Both the position numbers and the translations under genes were made by a program. This document shows, piece after piece, positions 31,647-41,099 of a stretch of 64,000 bases of DNA. How positions within the stretch are numbered: position 1 is the first letter of the stretch; each line of letters starts with the position of its first letter. The notes under the pieces are model-generated. The model worked only from the letters and a program-made list of their open reading frames with translations, was not told the origin of the DNA and searched no databases. Source of the DNA: Phaeovibrio sulfidiphilus (lineage in GTDB: Bacteria; Pseudomonadota; Alphaproteobacteria; Rhodospirillales; Rhodospirillaceae); NCBI RefSeq assembly GCF_014861485.1, contig NZ_JACZHT010000001.1, positions 1-64,000 on the forward strand, given 5' to 3'.

Positions 31647-32242
31647 TCCGCACCCGCTTTCAGGAACGTTTCTCCACAATCGAACAGGCCGCACTCGGTG
31701 GCCACGGCCTCCAGCCTGCGGTCGTGGGGCTCCATCGGAAGCCCCTCAACCTGCTGGCAGGAAAAGGCCAGCCCAAGGGTGCGAACCTCCTGCCCGCCCG
31801 CCCCGGCCAGAGCCTCGAGCGTGCGGTCGTAATAGCCCCCGCCCTGACCCAGACGGCCACCGGTCCGGTCGAACCCCAGAAGGGGAACCAGAACATGATC
31901 CGGAACAACCGCCTGAGCCGTCGCCGGGGGCTCAAGGGCCCCACAGGGACCGGCCTCAAGGATATCCCCGAAAGTCCATGCGCGAAAGCCCAGAGATGAG
32001 CCCGGATCCCGAATGACCGGAAGGGCAAGGCGGTAGCCCCGGTCCTCGAGCGCCCGCATGAGCGGCCGGGGATCCACCTCGCCGGGGATCGGCCAGTACC
32101 CGGCTACAACCGCGCCCGCGCCCTGGGGGGCAAAGCGCTCCAGCGCGAAGGGCACCAGGGCCCTGGCGGCCGCCTCGCCGTGGTCTGCGCAAAAGGTACG
32201 ACGGCGAGCCCGCAAAAGGCGGCGCAGGCCGGTCTTGTCCAT
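31643..32242 (-). CDS. 5-formyltetrahydrofolate cyclo-ligase (199 aa)
   Basis: Converts 5-formyl-THF to 5,10-methenyl-THF with ATP (the ygfA/fau product). Family marks: basic N-terminal LRRLLRARRR, PIPGEVDPRPLM, VLVPLLGFDRTGGRLGQGGGYYDRTL (nucleotide-binding Gly-rich loop) and LGLAFSCQQVE near the C-terminus. The start at 32242 gives the expected length; the frame continues open for about 190 codons upstream, but that part is Arg/Gly/Cys-rich and not coding-like. The gene lies downstream of 6S RNA, the arrangement seen in many proteobacteria, and is coupled to the metallophosphoesterase gene. Confidence 0.95.
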   Translation of the reverse strand: MDKTGLRRLLRARRRTFCADHGEAAARALVPFALERFAPQGAGAVVAGYWPIPGEVDPRPLMRALEDRGYRLALPVIRDPGSSLGFRAWTFGDILEAGPCGALEPPATAQAVVPDHVLVPLLGFDRTGGRLGQGGGYYDRTLEALAGAGGQEVRTLGLAFSCQQVEGLPMEPHDRRLEAVATECGLFDCGETFLKAGAE

Positions 32243-32823
32243 GATCTGAGCGCCGGACACCCGGAGCCTCCCTCTGATCGCGTGCGCACGGGGCCCGGGC
32301 CTCCCGCACATCGTGTGTCCGGATTCGCATCCGGATCTCCAAAAAGGCGCCGGGTGCCGGACCGGCGGCCAACCGCCGCACTCCCCCGCCCCCGGATGCC
32401 CGCGTGCACCCCGCAAAGGCGCCGGGTGCGCCCCGGGTGCGCGCCACATCCCATACGCGCGACGTGTGCGCCACATGCAGCCTGCACACACTCCGCGCTT
32501 CCGCACACAGATACGGCCCGCGTGCGCCGTTACCGTACCGCAGCCCCATGGGATCCATGCCTCCGCCAGCCCGGCAGCACTCTGCGAACGGACCGGGCAG
32601 CTCCCGGCCAGACCACGCTGGCGCCAGGAGAGGGGTAAAACAGCGGACCCCAAGCCCGCGGCGTCCGGCTTGCGGGTCATCCTCCCCCGCATCACCCCGA
32701 ACGGGCGCCCCGCGCGCTCCCCGGGCGCGGCGCACCGAGCCCGATGCGCGGACATCCTGCCCCGCACCGTCCGGGGCAATGCCCGCCCACGGCGGCGCAA
32801 GCGCACTGCAAGCCGCCATCATG
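32243..32823. other. gene-free region between 6S RNA terminator and the cyclo-ligase gene
   Basis: No gene is seen. Short direct repeats occur: AAAGGCGCCGGGTGC-like text at about 32342 and 32415, and GCGCCACAT repeated near 32440-32475. No promoter was recognised, so the cyclo-ligase may depend on read-through past the 6S RNA terminator. Confidence 0.4.
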
Positions 32824-32859
32824 GCAAAAAAGAAGGGCGGCGGAAACACCGCAGCCCTT
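32824..32859 (-). terminator. Rho-independent terminator downstream of 6S RNA
   Basis: On the minus strand AAGGGC-x-GCGG pairs with CCGC-x-GCCCTT around a 5-base loop, followed by a run of T (32831-32825). It lies about 25 bases beyond the 6S RNA 3' end. Confidence 0.8.
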
Positions 32860-32882
32860 TGAAGACCCAAAGAAAAAAGGAG

Positions 32883-33053
32883 TTAGGTGTGCGGCCGCCA
32901 TAAAGACCGTGGGTACGCGACCTCCACTCGGGCCGCAGGCACTTACGTGGGCGCCATATGGCCGGACCAGGGTCCGGTCAGGGACAGCTCCCGAAAAGAA
33001 TCGTATAGCCCCCGGGAGTGTGCTTGCCTCACGCATCCAACAGCGTCCGCACA
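32883..33053 (-). ncRNA. ssrS: 6S RNA
   Basis: A ~170-nt structured RNA that binds the sigma70 holoenzyme. Evidence: it lies between zapA and the 5-FCL gene, where 6S RNA is found in many proteobacteria. Its ends pair (TGTGCGG at 33053-33047 with CCGCACA at 32894-32888). It ends in ACACCTAACTCC followed by a T-run. The 3' half contains CCACGGTCTTTATGG, which resembles alphaproteobacterial 6S RNA as I recall it. A perfect 7-bp hairpin CCGGACC/GGTCCGG at 32962-32977 fits the terminal stem. A -10-like TATAAG (33061-33056) lies just upstream of the proposed 5' end. Exact ends are approximate. Confidence 0.75.
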
Positions 33054-33076
33054 GTCTTATACTAACCCCGACGGGG

Positions 33077-33272
33077 AGATTTCGCAATGGTCCGGCGAAA
33101 ATTTATCGCCGTGGGAGGCGGAATTTTCGCAAGGGCCCGGCGAAAATTTATCGCCGTGGGAGACGGGATTTTCGCAAGGGTCCGGCGAAAATTTATTGCC
33201 GTCGGGAGGCGGGATTTTCGCAAGGGTCCGACGAAAAATTCTCTCCGCCGGGACGGGTTTTTCGCACGCCAA
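33077..33272. repeat. 45-bp hairpin-forming tandem repeats (about four copies)
   Basis: The heptamer TTCGCAA (last copy TTCGCAC) begins at 33081, 33126, 33171, 33217 and 33261, giving periods of 45, 45, 46 and 44 bases. Each full unit contains TTTTCGC, 9 bases, then GCGAAAA, a stem of 6 to 9 bp, and overlapping it GGCGA-AAATTTA-TCGCC, a competing stem. The array lies between zapA and the 6S RNA promoter and is AT-richer than its surroundings. Confidence 0.9.
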
Positions 33273-33328
33273 GCCGACCGGACTCCCCGAGCCCTGGACG
33301 GGTGTCAGGAAAGGGTGTCAGGGGAGCG

Positions 33329-33688
33329 TCAGGTGCGCTCCAGCCCCTCGGCGATTCCCTCGATCCGGCTTGTGAGACGCTCGATCACCCGGGCCAGCTT
33401 TTCCTCGGCCAGCTCGCGGGCGCTGGGACCGTCCCCGTCCTCGTCCGGCCCGGCCCCCAGGGCCTTGCGCAGGTCGTGAAGCTCGGCCGAGACGTCCGAC
33501 AGCTCGTCGGCGATCAGCAGGGACACCATCACGAACATCAGGTTCTCGTGGACATGGCCCACAGAGGACAGAAGCTGGCGGCAGCGGTGGTCCACGTACT
33601 GCCCGAGCCGGACAAGATGCTCCTCCTGGCCGTCCTCACAGGCGATGCGGTACGTCTTGCCGTTTATCTGTATCGGAAGGGTGGGCAT
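33329..33688 (-). CDS. zapA: cell division protein ZapA (119 aa)
   Basis: Small cytoplasmic protein that cross-links FtsZ filaments at the division ring. The N-terminal globular part starts PTLPIQINGKTYRIACEDGQEEHL, typical of ZapA, followed by QYVDHRCRQLLSS and a long C-terminal coiled coil with heptads. The start at 33688 fits the family; the frame is open 20 codons further. The last part before the coiled coil is an acidic low-complexity spacer. It lies upstream of 6S RNA and downstream of the DUF4164 gene, a conserved alphaproteobacterial order. Confidence 0.92.
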   Translation of the reverse strand: MPTLPIQINGKTYRIACEDGQEEHLVRLGQYVDHRCRQLLSSVGHVHENLMFVMVSLLIADELSDVSAELHDLRKALGAGPDEDGDGPSARELAEEKLARVIERLTSRIEGIAEGLERT

Positions 33689-33888
33689 AATCGTCCTGGC
33701 CTCATACTGGGAAGTCCGGTTCCTTGGGGTTCGTCCGGAAGTATACACGTCCCGGGATTTCTAAAAACGCTCTTTTTCCGGGGGGCACATGGGCCTGCGC
33801 CCGGCTCCTGGCCTGACCGGACAGACCGGGCCTTCCACAGACAGGGCCCGCGAGCCCGGGCGGGCCGGGGAGCGCAAGGCCCGGTTCC

Positions 33889-34164
33889 TCAGGAGCCCAG
33901 AACGCCCCGCACCCGGACGATCGCCTTCTCGACCCGGCGGGAGACCGTGTCGGATATGGTCAGAAGGTTCTGGTAGTTGGCCCGCAGATCCTCGATCTCG
34001 CGCCGCAGCTGTTCCTCCTGGGACGAGGGGAACCCGTCCCGGGGATCGCGCGGCTCCTTCAGTCCGATGGTCGCAGCGTCCAGCCTGTCCACCGCCCGGC
34101 TGAGCCCGTCCAGGGCCTGCTCGATGCGGTCCAGCTTGTAAATCGCGATTTCCTTCTCCAACAC
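33889..34164 (-). CDS. DUF4164-type coiled-coil protein (91 aa)
   Basis: A short, highly charged, all-helical protein with heptad patterns (DRIEQALDGLSRAVDRLDAA and EEQLRREIEDLRANYQNLL), as in the uncharacterised DUF4164 proteins that precede zapA in alphaproteobacteria. It starts with GTG at 34164 after a GGGGCAGG stretch. The position suggests a link to cell division, but no function is known. It is separated from zapA by about 200 bases. Confidence 0.72.
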   Translation of the reverse strand: MLEKEIAIYKLDRIEQALDGLSRAVDRLDAATIGLKEPRDPRDGFPSSQEEQLRREIEDLRANYQNLLTISDTVSRRVEKAIVRVRGVLGS

Positions 34165-34348
34165 CCTGCCCCGTTTGCCTGGTCGTTCCTGCCCCGTGGG
34201 GCCTCCGGCGAACTATGCCCGCGAAACGTCTGCCGGTCAACGTTCCGGCCCGGCCCGGAGGCGGCCGCACCGCAACATTACGGAAGATTAACCCCCAATC
34301 CGGCCAAAATTAACGATAACGCCGGCGATTCAAGGGCGTTACCCCCTG

Positions 34349-34376
34349 TTGCGGTTGCCCCGTTCCATGGTATGAA
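34349..34376 (+). promoter_or_regulatory. candidate promoter of accBC
   Basis: TTGCGG (34349-34354), a 16-base spacer and TATGAA (34371-34376) with TG just upstream (extended -10), about 88 bases before the accB start. Confidence 0.4.
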
Positions 34377-34463
34377 CCCTACGTTCAAAGAGATCCTTCA
34401 CGTCATGCCGATCCCGTCCGGCGGGACGGCCCCTGAAAAGAACCGAGCAAGAGAGAACTCCCC

Positions 34464-34919
34464 ATGTCGAATCCCGCCATCGACAGCGAAGCCATCCGGA
34501 CGCTGGCGAACCTTCTGGTTGAAACCGGCCTGACCGAAATCGAGTACGACAACGGAAAGGTCCGCCTGCGGGTTGCCAAAACCGCGCCGGCGGTTCAGGC
34601 GACCGCACCGGTTGCTGTCCCCGTGGCCGCCGCGGCCGCAGCTCCCGCCCCCCAGGCCGCCGCAGCCGGCGACCCGGGCGACCACCCCGGCGCCGTCAAG
34701 GCTCCCATGGTGGGCGTGATCTACCACGCTCCCGAGCCGGGTGCCCCTCCGTTCATCCGCACCGGAGACCGGGTCACCGAAGGCCAGACCCTCTGCCTGA
34801 TCGAGGCCATGAAGACGTTCAACCCGGTTCGCGCGACCCGCTCCGGCACCGTTGCCGCCATTCTGGTGGACGACGCCACGCCGGTCGAGTTCGGCGAGCC
34901 GCTCGTCATCATCGAGTAA
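34464..34919 (+). CDS. accB: biotin carboxyl carrier protein of acetyl-CoA carboxylase (151 aa)
   Basis: Carries the biotin that shuttles CO2 between biotin carboxylase and carboxyltransferase. N-terminal helical part, then an Ala/Pro-rich flexible linker (about residues 48-75), then the biotinyl domain with IEAMKTFN; Lys117 is the biotinylation site. The domain begins [18 protein letters not shown], the usual thumb-containing form. It is followed by accC 53 bases downstream, the classic accBC operon, with accA at 56764. Confidence 0.97.
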   Translation: MSNPAIDSEAIRTLANLLVETGLTEIEYDNGKVRLRVAKTAPAVQATAPVAVPVAAAAAAPAPQAAAAGDPGDHPGAVKAPMVGVIYHAPEPGAPPFIRTGDRVTEGQTLCLIEAMKTFNPVRATRSGTVAAILVDDATPVEFGEPLVIIE

Positions 34920-34972
34920 AGCGCGGACGCTTCCCTCCGCGTCCTTGTATCCGGCTTCAGGGATATCGCCTT

Positions 34973-36313
<1,341 letters not shown>

Positions 36314-36685
36314 GGCCCTTGCCCGAACCGTCCACCAGGACACAGAAAAAGCCCGGCCGCTCACGCAGCCGGGCTTTTTTGCATTCGGGGATCAGGGGAA
36401 ATCCAGGGGGCTGTTGGGCACGCTCCCGGACGGATCTTCAGGGGAATGCAAGGGGGCCGAACGGCACCTGAGAGGGATCTTTGGGGGAAGCCGGGTGAAC
36501 CGCCCTGGACCCCGGGGGAACCGCCCGGGCCCCCTGGGGAATGCGGGGGCCTGTTGGGCGCGCTCCCGGAAGGATCCGAGGGTAACCACCCAGCAACCGG
36601 ACGGGATCCGGGCGCGGGGGAAAGCCGCAAGCCCCACGGACCCGCACAGGCCCGGCGCGCTCGCGACCCCGCTTCCCGCAGTGCC
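36314..36685. other. intergenic region between accC and panC
   Basis: No gene is seen. It contains the accC terminator and, between about 36397 and 36584, two imperfect direct copies of a ~48-base segment that includes TGTTGGGC-x-CGCTCCCGGA. Confidence 0.6.
36346..36380 (+). terminator. Rho-independent terminator after accC
   Basis: AAAAAGCCCGGC / GCCGGGCTTTTTT with a 10-base loop, about 35 bases after the accC stop; A-run and T-run on both sides allow bidirectional action. Confidence 0.9.
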
Positions 36686-37660
36686 TCAGTGGCTGCAGCA
36701 GCCGCACCAGGGGGCAACGCTGTCGTCACCGGTGAAGGGCACGGTCACGTTGTCGATCAGGCGGGTCTGCCCCAGGTAGACCGCGCCCAGAAGCCGCGCC
36801 GGACGGGAGGGATCAACCTCGGTGACCGGCTCGAAGGTGTCGGCGTCCCGCAGCTCCATGTAGTCGATGGCGGTGAAGCCGGCGTTCGACAGGGCAATCT
36901 TGGCGCAGTCGATGCACTTCTGGAGGCCCCGGGTCTGGATGCCGCACTTCTCGCGCTCCACGTCGGACATCATGCACTTCGAGATGTTGACCAGGCTGCG
37001 GTAGAACAGGGGGGCGATTTCCCGTTCCTCGTCGGTGAGGTACTGGTTGCGCGAGGACAGGGCAAGGCCGGAGGCATCCCGCTGGGTCGGCGCGGGCACG
37101 ATGCGGGCCGGTATGTCCAGATCCCGCGCCAGACGGCGGATCACCAGAAGCTGCTGGTAGTCCTTCTCGCCGAAGATGGCAATGTCGGGCATGACCCGGA
37201 TCAGGAGCTTGGTCACCACGGTGGCCACGCCCCGGAAGTGGCCCGGGCGGCGATCCCCGCACAGCCCGCGGGAGACCCCCTCGACCGTGACGTTGGTGGC
37301 GTAGCCCTCGGGGTACATGTCCTCCACGGAGGGCGCATACAGCATGCTGGCGCCGACCTCCCGGAGCTTCTTCGCGTCATCCTCCAGGGACCGGGGATAG
37401 CGCTCGAAATCCTCGCCCGGACCGAACTGGGTCGGGTTCACAAAGACGGAGACAACCACCTTGTCCGCCTGCTCCAGAGCCATGCGAACCAGCGCCAGGT
37501 GCCCCTCGTGCAGGGCTCCCATGGTGGGCACCAGGGCGACCTTCAGGCGCTGGGCCCGCCAGGCCATGGTTTTCCGCCTCAGGGCCGCGGTGTCGTGAAC
37601 GACCTCCAGGTCGGAAGTCGGACGGGAGGAGCCGGACGTCTCGTTCTGTGCATTTGTCAT
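36686..37660 (-). CDS. panC: pantoate-beta-alanine ligase (324 aa)
   Basis: ATP-dependent condensation of pantoate with beta-alanine, the last step of pantothenate synthesis. Nucleotidyltransferase marks: PTMGALHEGHLALVR (HIGH-type motif), VSVFVNPTQFGPGEDF, YPR, FGEKDYQQLLVIRR (KMSKS-like) and LALSSRNQYL. The protein is longer than the usual ~285: ~25 polar residues precede the family start, and a short Cys-rich end (CGCCSH) follows. An internal start cannot be excluded. It lies downstream of panB, 72 bases apart. Confidence 0.95.
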   Translation of the reverse strand: MTNAQNETSGSSRPTSDLEVVHDTAALRRKTMAWRAQRLKVALVPTMGALHEGHLALVRMALEQADKVVVSVFVNPTQFGPGEDFERYPRSLEDDAKKLREVGASMLYAPSVEDMYPEGYATNVTVEGVSRGLCGDRRPGHFRGVATVVTKLLIRVMPDIAIFGEKDYQQLLVIRRLARDLDIPARIVPAPTQRDASGLALSSRNQYLTDEEREIAPLFYRSLVNISKCMMSDVEREKCGIQTRGLQKCIDCAKIALSNAGFTAIDYMELRDADTFEPVTEVDPSRPARLLGAVYLGQTRLIDNVTVPFTGDDSVAPWCGCCSH

Positions 37661-37732
37661 GAAGAAGCGGTCTCGAAAAAGTTGAGGACAAATCGGCTGG
37701 AAAAAACAGGAACAAAAAGGCCGGTCTGCCCC

Positions 37733-38554
37733 CTAGAGGGGCGCAACCATCTCGGCCGTACCGGGGAACCGGCGATTTTTCACATCGTCGGCGTAGGCGG
37801 CAACCGCCCGGTCAACCTCCCCGGCAAGGGAGGCATACTGGCGGACAAAACGGGGCGTGAACTCGGTGAACAGGCCCAGAAGATCCTCGGCCACAAGGAT
37901 CTGGCCATCACACTCCACCGAGGCACCGATACCAATGGTCGGCACAGTCACCGTGCGGGTGATCTCCCGGGCCAGCGCCGCAACGGTTCCCTCGATCACG
38001 ATGGAGAAGGCACCGGCGTTTTCCAGGGCGCGGGCGTCCGCAACAATCTGCTCGGCCGCGCGGGCGTCACGACCCTGGGTCCGGTAGCCGCCCATGACGT
38101 TCACCATCTGGGGCCGAAGGCCGATGTGACCCATCACGGGAATGCCGCGCAGAACCAGGTACTCGACGGTCTCGGCCATTTCCTCGCCGCCCTCGATCTT
38201 CACGGCCTGGGCGCCGCTCTCGGCAAGAAGGCGGGCCGCGTGGCGGAAGGTGACGCCGGGGCCCTCGCCGGTGGTGCCGAAGGGCATGTCCACAACGACC
38301 ATGGCGCGGCGCGAGGCCCGGACAACGGCCGCCCCGTGGCGGATCATCATGTCCAGGGTCACGGACAGGGTGGTGTCCATGCCGTAGACCACCATGCCCA
38401 GGGAATCCCCAACCAGAAGGAAGTCACAGTGGGGGTCCAGCAACCGGGCCATCGGCGCCGTGTAGGCCGTCAGCGACACGAGCGGCGTCCCGCCTTTCCG
38501 TGCAAGGACGTCGTTCACGCTGAAGCGTTTGATTTTCTCTCCTGCAGCGCTCAT
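37733..38554 (-). CDS. panB: 3-methyl-2-oxobutanoate hydroxymethyltransferase (273 aa)
   Basis: Transfers a hydroxymethyl group from methylene-THF to 2-oxoisovalerate, giving ketopantoate. A TIM-barrel enzyme with the metal-binding [27 protein letters not shown] and MGHIGLRPQ blocks and the later [14 protein letters not shown]. Length and start are typical. It forms a panB-panC unit on the minus strand; nadK is upstream on the same strand, about 140 bases away. Confidence 0.97.
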   Translation of the reverse strand: MSAAGEKIKRFSVNDVLARKGGTPLVSLTAYTAPMARLLDPHCDFLLVGDSLGMVVYGMDTTLSVTLDMMIRHGAAVVRASRRAMVVVDMPFGTTGEGPGVTFRHAARLLAESGAQAVKIEGGEEMAETVEYLVLRGIPVMGHIGLRPQMVNVMGGYRTQGRDARAAEQIVADARALENAGAFSIVIEGTVAALAREITRTVTVPTIGIGASVECDGQILVAEDLLGLFTEFTPRFVRQYASLAGEVDRAVAAYADDVKNRRFPGTAEMVAPL

Positions 38555-38644
38555 TTCAAGAAGCTCCCCCCCACGAGCGGTCCCGGATAGCGGGTTCTTG
38601 TACCCGCTCCACCGGCAAAGGGGAAGGAAAAGGTACCAATGTGG

Positions 38645-38683
38645 CGCTTTTCAGGCCCTTTGCAGGAGAAACCGCGAAAAGCG
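38645..38683. other. inverted repeat between nadK and panB
   Basis: CGCTTTTC (38645-38652) and GAAAAGCG (38676-38683) form a perfect 8-bp inverted repeat around a 23-base loop. It could be a nadK transcript end or an operator for panB; no T-run allows a decision. Confidence 0.3.
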
Positions 38684-38695
38684 GACACAGGGCAC

Positions 38696-39472
38696 CTAAT
38701 TCATAAACTGCTCGTTCAAGATCCGGTCCTCGAGGTTGTGCTCCGGATCAAACAGCAGGTTCAGGGAGATCGAGCGCTTCTCCCGGATGGCCACCCGCTC
38801 GATGGAGCGCACCTCGGTAAAGTCGGCGGACACGGACACGGGCCGCTTCTCCCGCTGCAGAACCTCGATCACCACCTGGGCCCGGTTCAGGAGCACGGCG
38901 CCGCGCCAGCGCCGGGGACGAAAGGCGCTGATGGGGGTCAGGGCCAGCACATTGGCCCCGAGCGGCAGGATGGGCCCGTGAGCCGAGGCATTGTAGGCCG
39001 TGGACCCGGCCGCGGTGGACAGGAGAACCCCGTCGCAGACCAGTTCCTCCAGCCGGACCTTTCCGTCCACGATCAGGCGCAAGATGGCGGCCTGGCGGCT
39101 TTCGCGCAGCAGGGCGACCTCGTTGATGGCCAGAGCCACCACCTTCTGCCCGTCCACGGTGGTGGCGTGCATCTCCAGGGGGTGAAGGGTGACGGGCTGG
39201 GCGCACCGCAGGCGCTCCAGAAGGTTGTCCTCCGAATAGGCGTTCAGCAGGAAGCCGACCGACCCCCGGTTCATGCCGAAAATGGGCACGCGGCTCTGGA
39301 GATGGGCGTGAAGGGTCTCCAGCATGAACCCGTCCCCTCCAAGGGCCACGATGATGTTGGCCTCGGACGGGGGAACCCACTCATAACGGGCCTTCAGGCG
39401 CCCGATCGCCTCCTGGGCTGCGGCAATCGGTGCCGCGACAAACGCAATACGCAGGGGATCGGAGGCCGGCAT
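38696..39472 (-). CDS. nadK: NAD kinase (258 aa)
   Basis: Phosphorylates NAD to NADP. Key motifs are intact: [15 protein letters not shown] (GGDG), [25 protein letters not shown] and the second nucleotide-binding [24 protein letters not shown]. The start ATG at 39472 shares a base with the stop of the upstream secreted-protein gene (TGATG), which fixes it; the open frame continues upstream but overlaps that gene. Length is typical of alphaproteobacterial NadK. Confidence 0.96.
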   Translation of the reverse strand: MPASDPLRIAFVAAPIAAAQEAIGRLKARYEWVPPSEANIIVALGGDGFMLETLHAHLQSRVPIFGMNRGSVGFLLNAYSEDNLLERLRCAQPVTLHPLEMHATTVDGQKVVALAINEVALLRESRQAAILRLIVDGKVRLEELVCDGVLLSTAAGSTAYNASAHGPILPLGANVLALTPISAFRPRRWRGAVLLNRAQVVIEVLQREKRPVSVSADFTEVRSIERVAIREKRSISLNLLFDPEHNLEDRILNEQFMN

Positions 39473-40119
39473 CAGTTCACCTTGCACAGACCGTTGTCGA
39501 GAAGGGTCAGCTTGATCGTTGTGGCCGCCTCGATGGGAGGATAGTCGCGGTAGTCTCCGCTGTCGTTCCTCAGGCGCAGATCCCACTGGCCGACCGTGTC
39601 GTCCACGAGGGGAAGCCTCCAGGTCTCGCCGGGGCCCATGCAGCTGGTGCCAAAACTCAGCTCGGTCCAGTTCTCCTGCCCCCGGGGCGAGAGATAGGCA
39701 TAGCAGTAGGCCTCCTTCGAGGCGTTCACGATCTGGATGCTGCGGTTGCCGGCGCCGGCCTCTGCGGGCAGGCCCAGGACCAGGACGGCGGCCAGAAGGG
39801 CCCACACCGCCAGCCCCCGCGCCAGAGCCGCCGACCGGGCGGACACGCGAAAGCCGGACCAGCCCCCCGACCGGGCGGACGGGGCCTCTGCCCTGCCGAC
39901 CGGAGAGCCGGAACGGGGGCCCGAGCGGGCACCGGCCAGGGCACCGACCATGGCACCACGGTGGGCAGCGGTCCGGGCGCCACGATGCAAACCGGGCCCA
40001 CTGCGGGACAGCGCAGCGGCGCGCAGGGCCTCACGGCCCACGGACCGCCCTCCCCGCCCCCGGGATCCTGATCGTTGAAAGGCGGGGACCATCACGCCCG
40101 CGATCGTCTTCAGAGTCAT
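39472..40119 (-). CDS. small predicted exported protein with Arg-rich N-terminal part (up to 215 aa)
   Basis: Function not recognised. The C-terminal ~100 residues look like a secreted domain: a hydrophobic helix ([18 protein letters not shown]), then [21 protein letters not shown] and [12 protein letters not shown], ending in [10 protein letters not shown], with three or four cysteines. The start is uncertain. The ATG at 40119 lies about 55 bases after a good promoter candidate and gives 215 aa with ~95 Arg/Gly/Ser/Ala-rich residues before the helix. A GTG at 39846 would give a normal 33-residue signal peptide and a 124-aa protein; an ATG at 39951 is a third option. The stop overlaps the nadK start, so the two are translationally coupled. 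Confidence 0.55.
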   Translation of the reverse strand: MTLKTIAGVMVPAFQRSGSRGRGGRSVGREALRAAALSRSGPGLHRGARTAAHRGAMVGALAGARSGPRSGSPVGRAEAPSARSGGWSGFRVSARSAALARGLAVWALLAAVLVLGLPAEAGAGNRSIQIVNASKEAYCYAYLSPRGQENWTELSFGTSCMGPGETWRLPLVDDTVGQWDLRLRNDSGDYRDYPPIEAATTIKLTLLDNGLCKVN

Positions 40120-40471
40120 TGTCGCCGTCTTCCACACGGAGTTTCCACAGGGCATGCCCGAACCGTCGTTGAAAGCAATTCTAACCGACTCTGAGGGGGC
40201 AAGACAATCATCGTTCGGACGCCCCTGCCCTCTGCGCCCCGGCGCGCACATCCGACGAAACAGACACAGGGTCCAGAACAGCAATCTAGACCAGCGCTCC
40301 ATACCCCGGCGCGACCCGGGCCCCTTCCCTCTGCCGGAGAGAAGCGCGCTCCAGAAGCCGCGACAGCACACCGCCAGCACACTCGCGGTCCGGCTGGCTG
40401 CACCCGCTCGTGATCCCCAGGCAGTCACCCCGCTGTCTGTGATGTGCACGGGACACGGGTCCCAGGCGTCG
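40120..40471. other. intergenic region upstream of the secreted protein
   Basis: No gene is seen. It contains the promoter candidate at 40178-40207; the rest (40210-40471) shows no recognised structure. Confidence 0.4.
40178..40207 (-). promoter_or_regulatory. candidate sigma70 promoter of the secreted protein-nadK unit
   Basis: On the minus strand TTGTCT (40207-40202), an 18-base spacer and TAGAAT (40183-40178, 5 of 6). It would drive the exported protein and nadK. Confidence 0.45.
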
Positions 40472-41017
40472 TCACGGCGGGTCACACAGACGCTGGAGTT
40501 TCTCAAGAACCCGGGGATCCAGGTCCACCTCCGCCGCACTGTCATAGATCTTCACGGCAATCCGTCCGTCCCGGGCCTGACGGACAACAACGGGCCAGGA
40601 AATAAAATCCACAGCGCCCCGCTTGATTTCCAACAGTCCCAGCTCGGTCGGCCAGGTCTCGGGAAACCCGGGCAGCGGTACAGTGCGCCGTGCAACGATC
40701 CTGGCCAGCGGGTCCAGGAGGCCATCCAGATCTTTCGGCCTGATGCAGTGTCGCGGTTTCTTGCCGGAGCGGTACGTCACCAGAATCGAAAACGGGGCGC
40801 CGGAGGCCGATCTTTGGGCCGTTACGTCCACAGTGTCATTGGAAAACCCGATAACCATGACGTCATCGTCCTCGTGGGGCACAATGGGCGCTCCGGCCTC
40901 GAACTCCACGGGCAGGTCATTGTAGATCGTCAAACCCACGACACCCGCGATCGTGACGAGACAGCCCAAAAGCAGTCCTGTTGCGACGCCGCACCCGATT
41001 TTCGTCTTCACTCCCAT
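40472..41017 (-). CDS. uncharacterised membrane-anchored protein (181 aa)
   Basis: Function not recognised. After a short basic start (MGVKTK), a single hydrophobic segment (residues about 9-30, GVATGLLLGCLVTIAGVVGLTIY) acts as an uncleaved anchor or signal, followed by a ~150-residue hydrophilic domain that should be periplasmic. Basic patches (RSGKKPRH) and a C-terminal DPRVLEKLQRLCDPP are visible. The start at 41017 is favoured by the signal-like N-terminus; the frame is open 47 codons further. It lies 82 bases after tcdA on the same strand. Confidence 0.65.
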   Translation of the reverse strand: MGVKTKIGCGVATGLLLGCLVTIAGVVGLTIYNDLPVEFEAGAPIVPHEDDDVMVIGFSNDTVDVTAQRSASGAPFSILVTYRSGKKPRHCIRPKDLDGLLDPLARIVARRTVPLPGFPETWPTELGLLEIKRGAVDFISWPVVVRQARDGRIAVKIYDSAAEVDLDPRVLEKLQRLCDPP

Positions 41018-41099
41018 TCCACGACACCCTTTCTCTTTTGCGCCCCGGCCCGGTAACCCGCAGAACCGCCGTGTGTACACCGGTTCGGGCCGTGTGCAC

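Noticed and set aside
31643-32806. N-terminally extended (387-residue) version of the 5-formyltetrahydrofolate cyclo-ligase
   Set aside because: The extra ~188 residues are Arg/Gly/Cys-rich and not family-like; the start at 32242 gives the normal length.
33057-33272. Open frames across the 45-bp repeats encoding 15-residue peptide repeats on either strand
   Set aside because: Openness follows from the repeat length being a multiple of three; spacings of 46 and 44 break the frame, and the DNA symmetry (hairpins) is the stronger signal.
33077-33272. CRISPR array
   Set aside because: Units are contiguous, with no unique spacers and no cas genes nearby; spacing varies by single bases and hairpins fill the whole unit.
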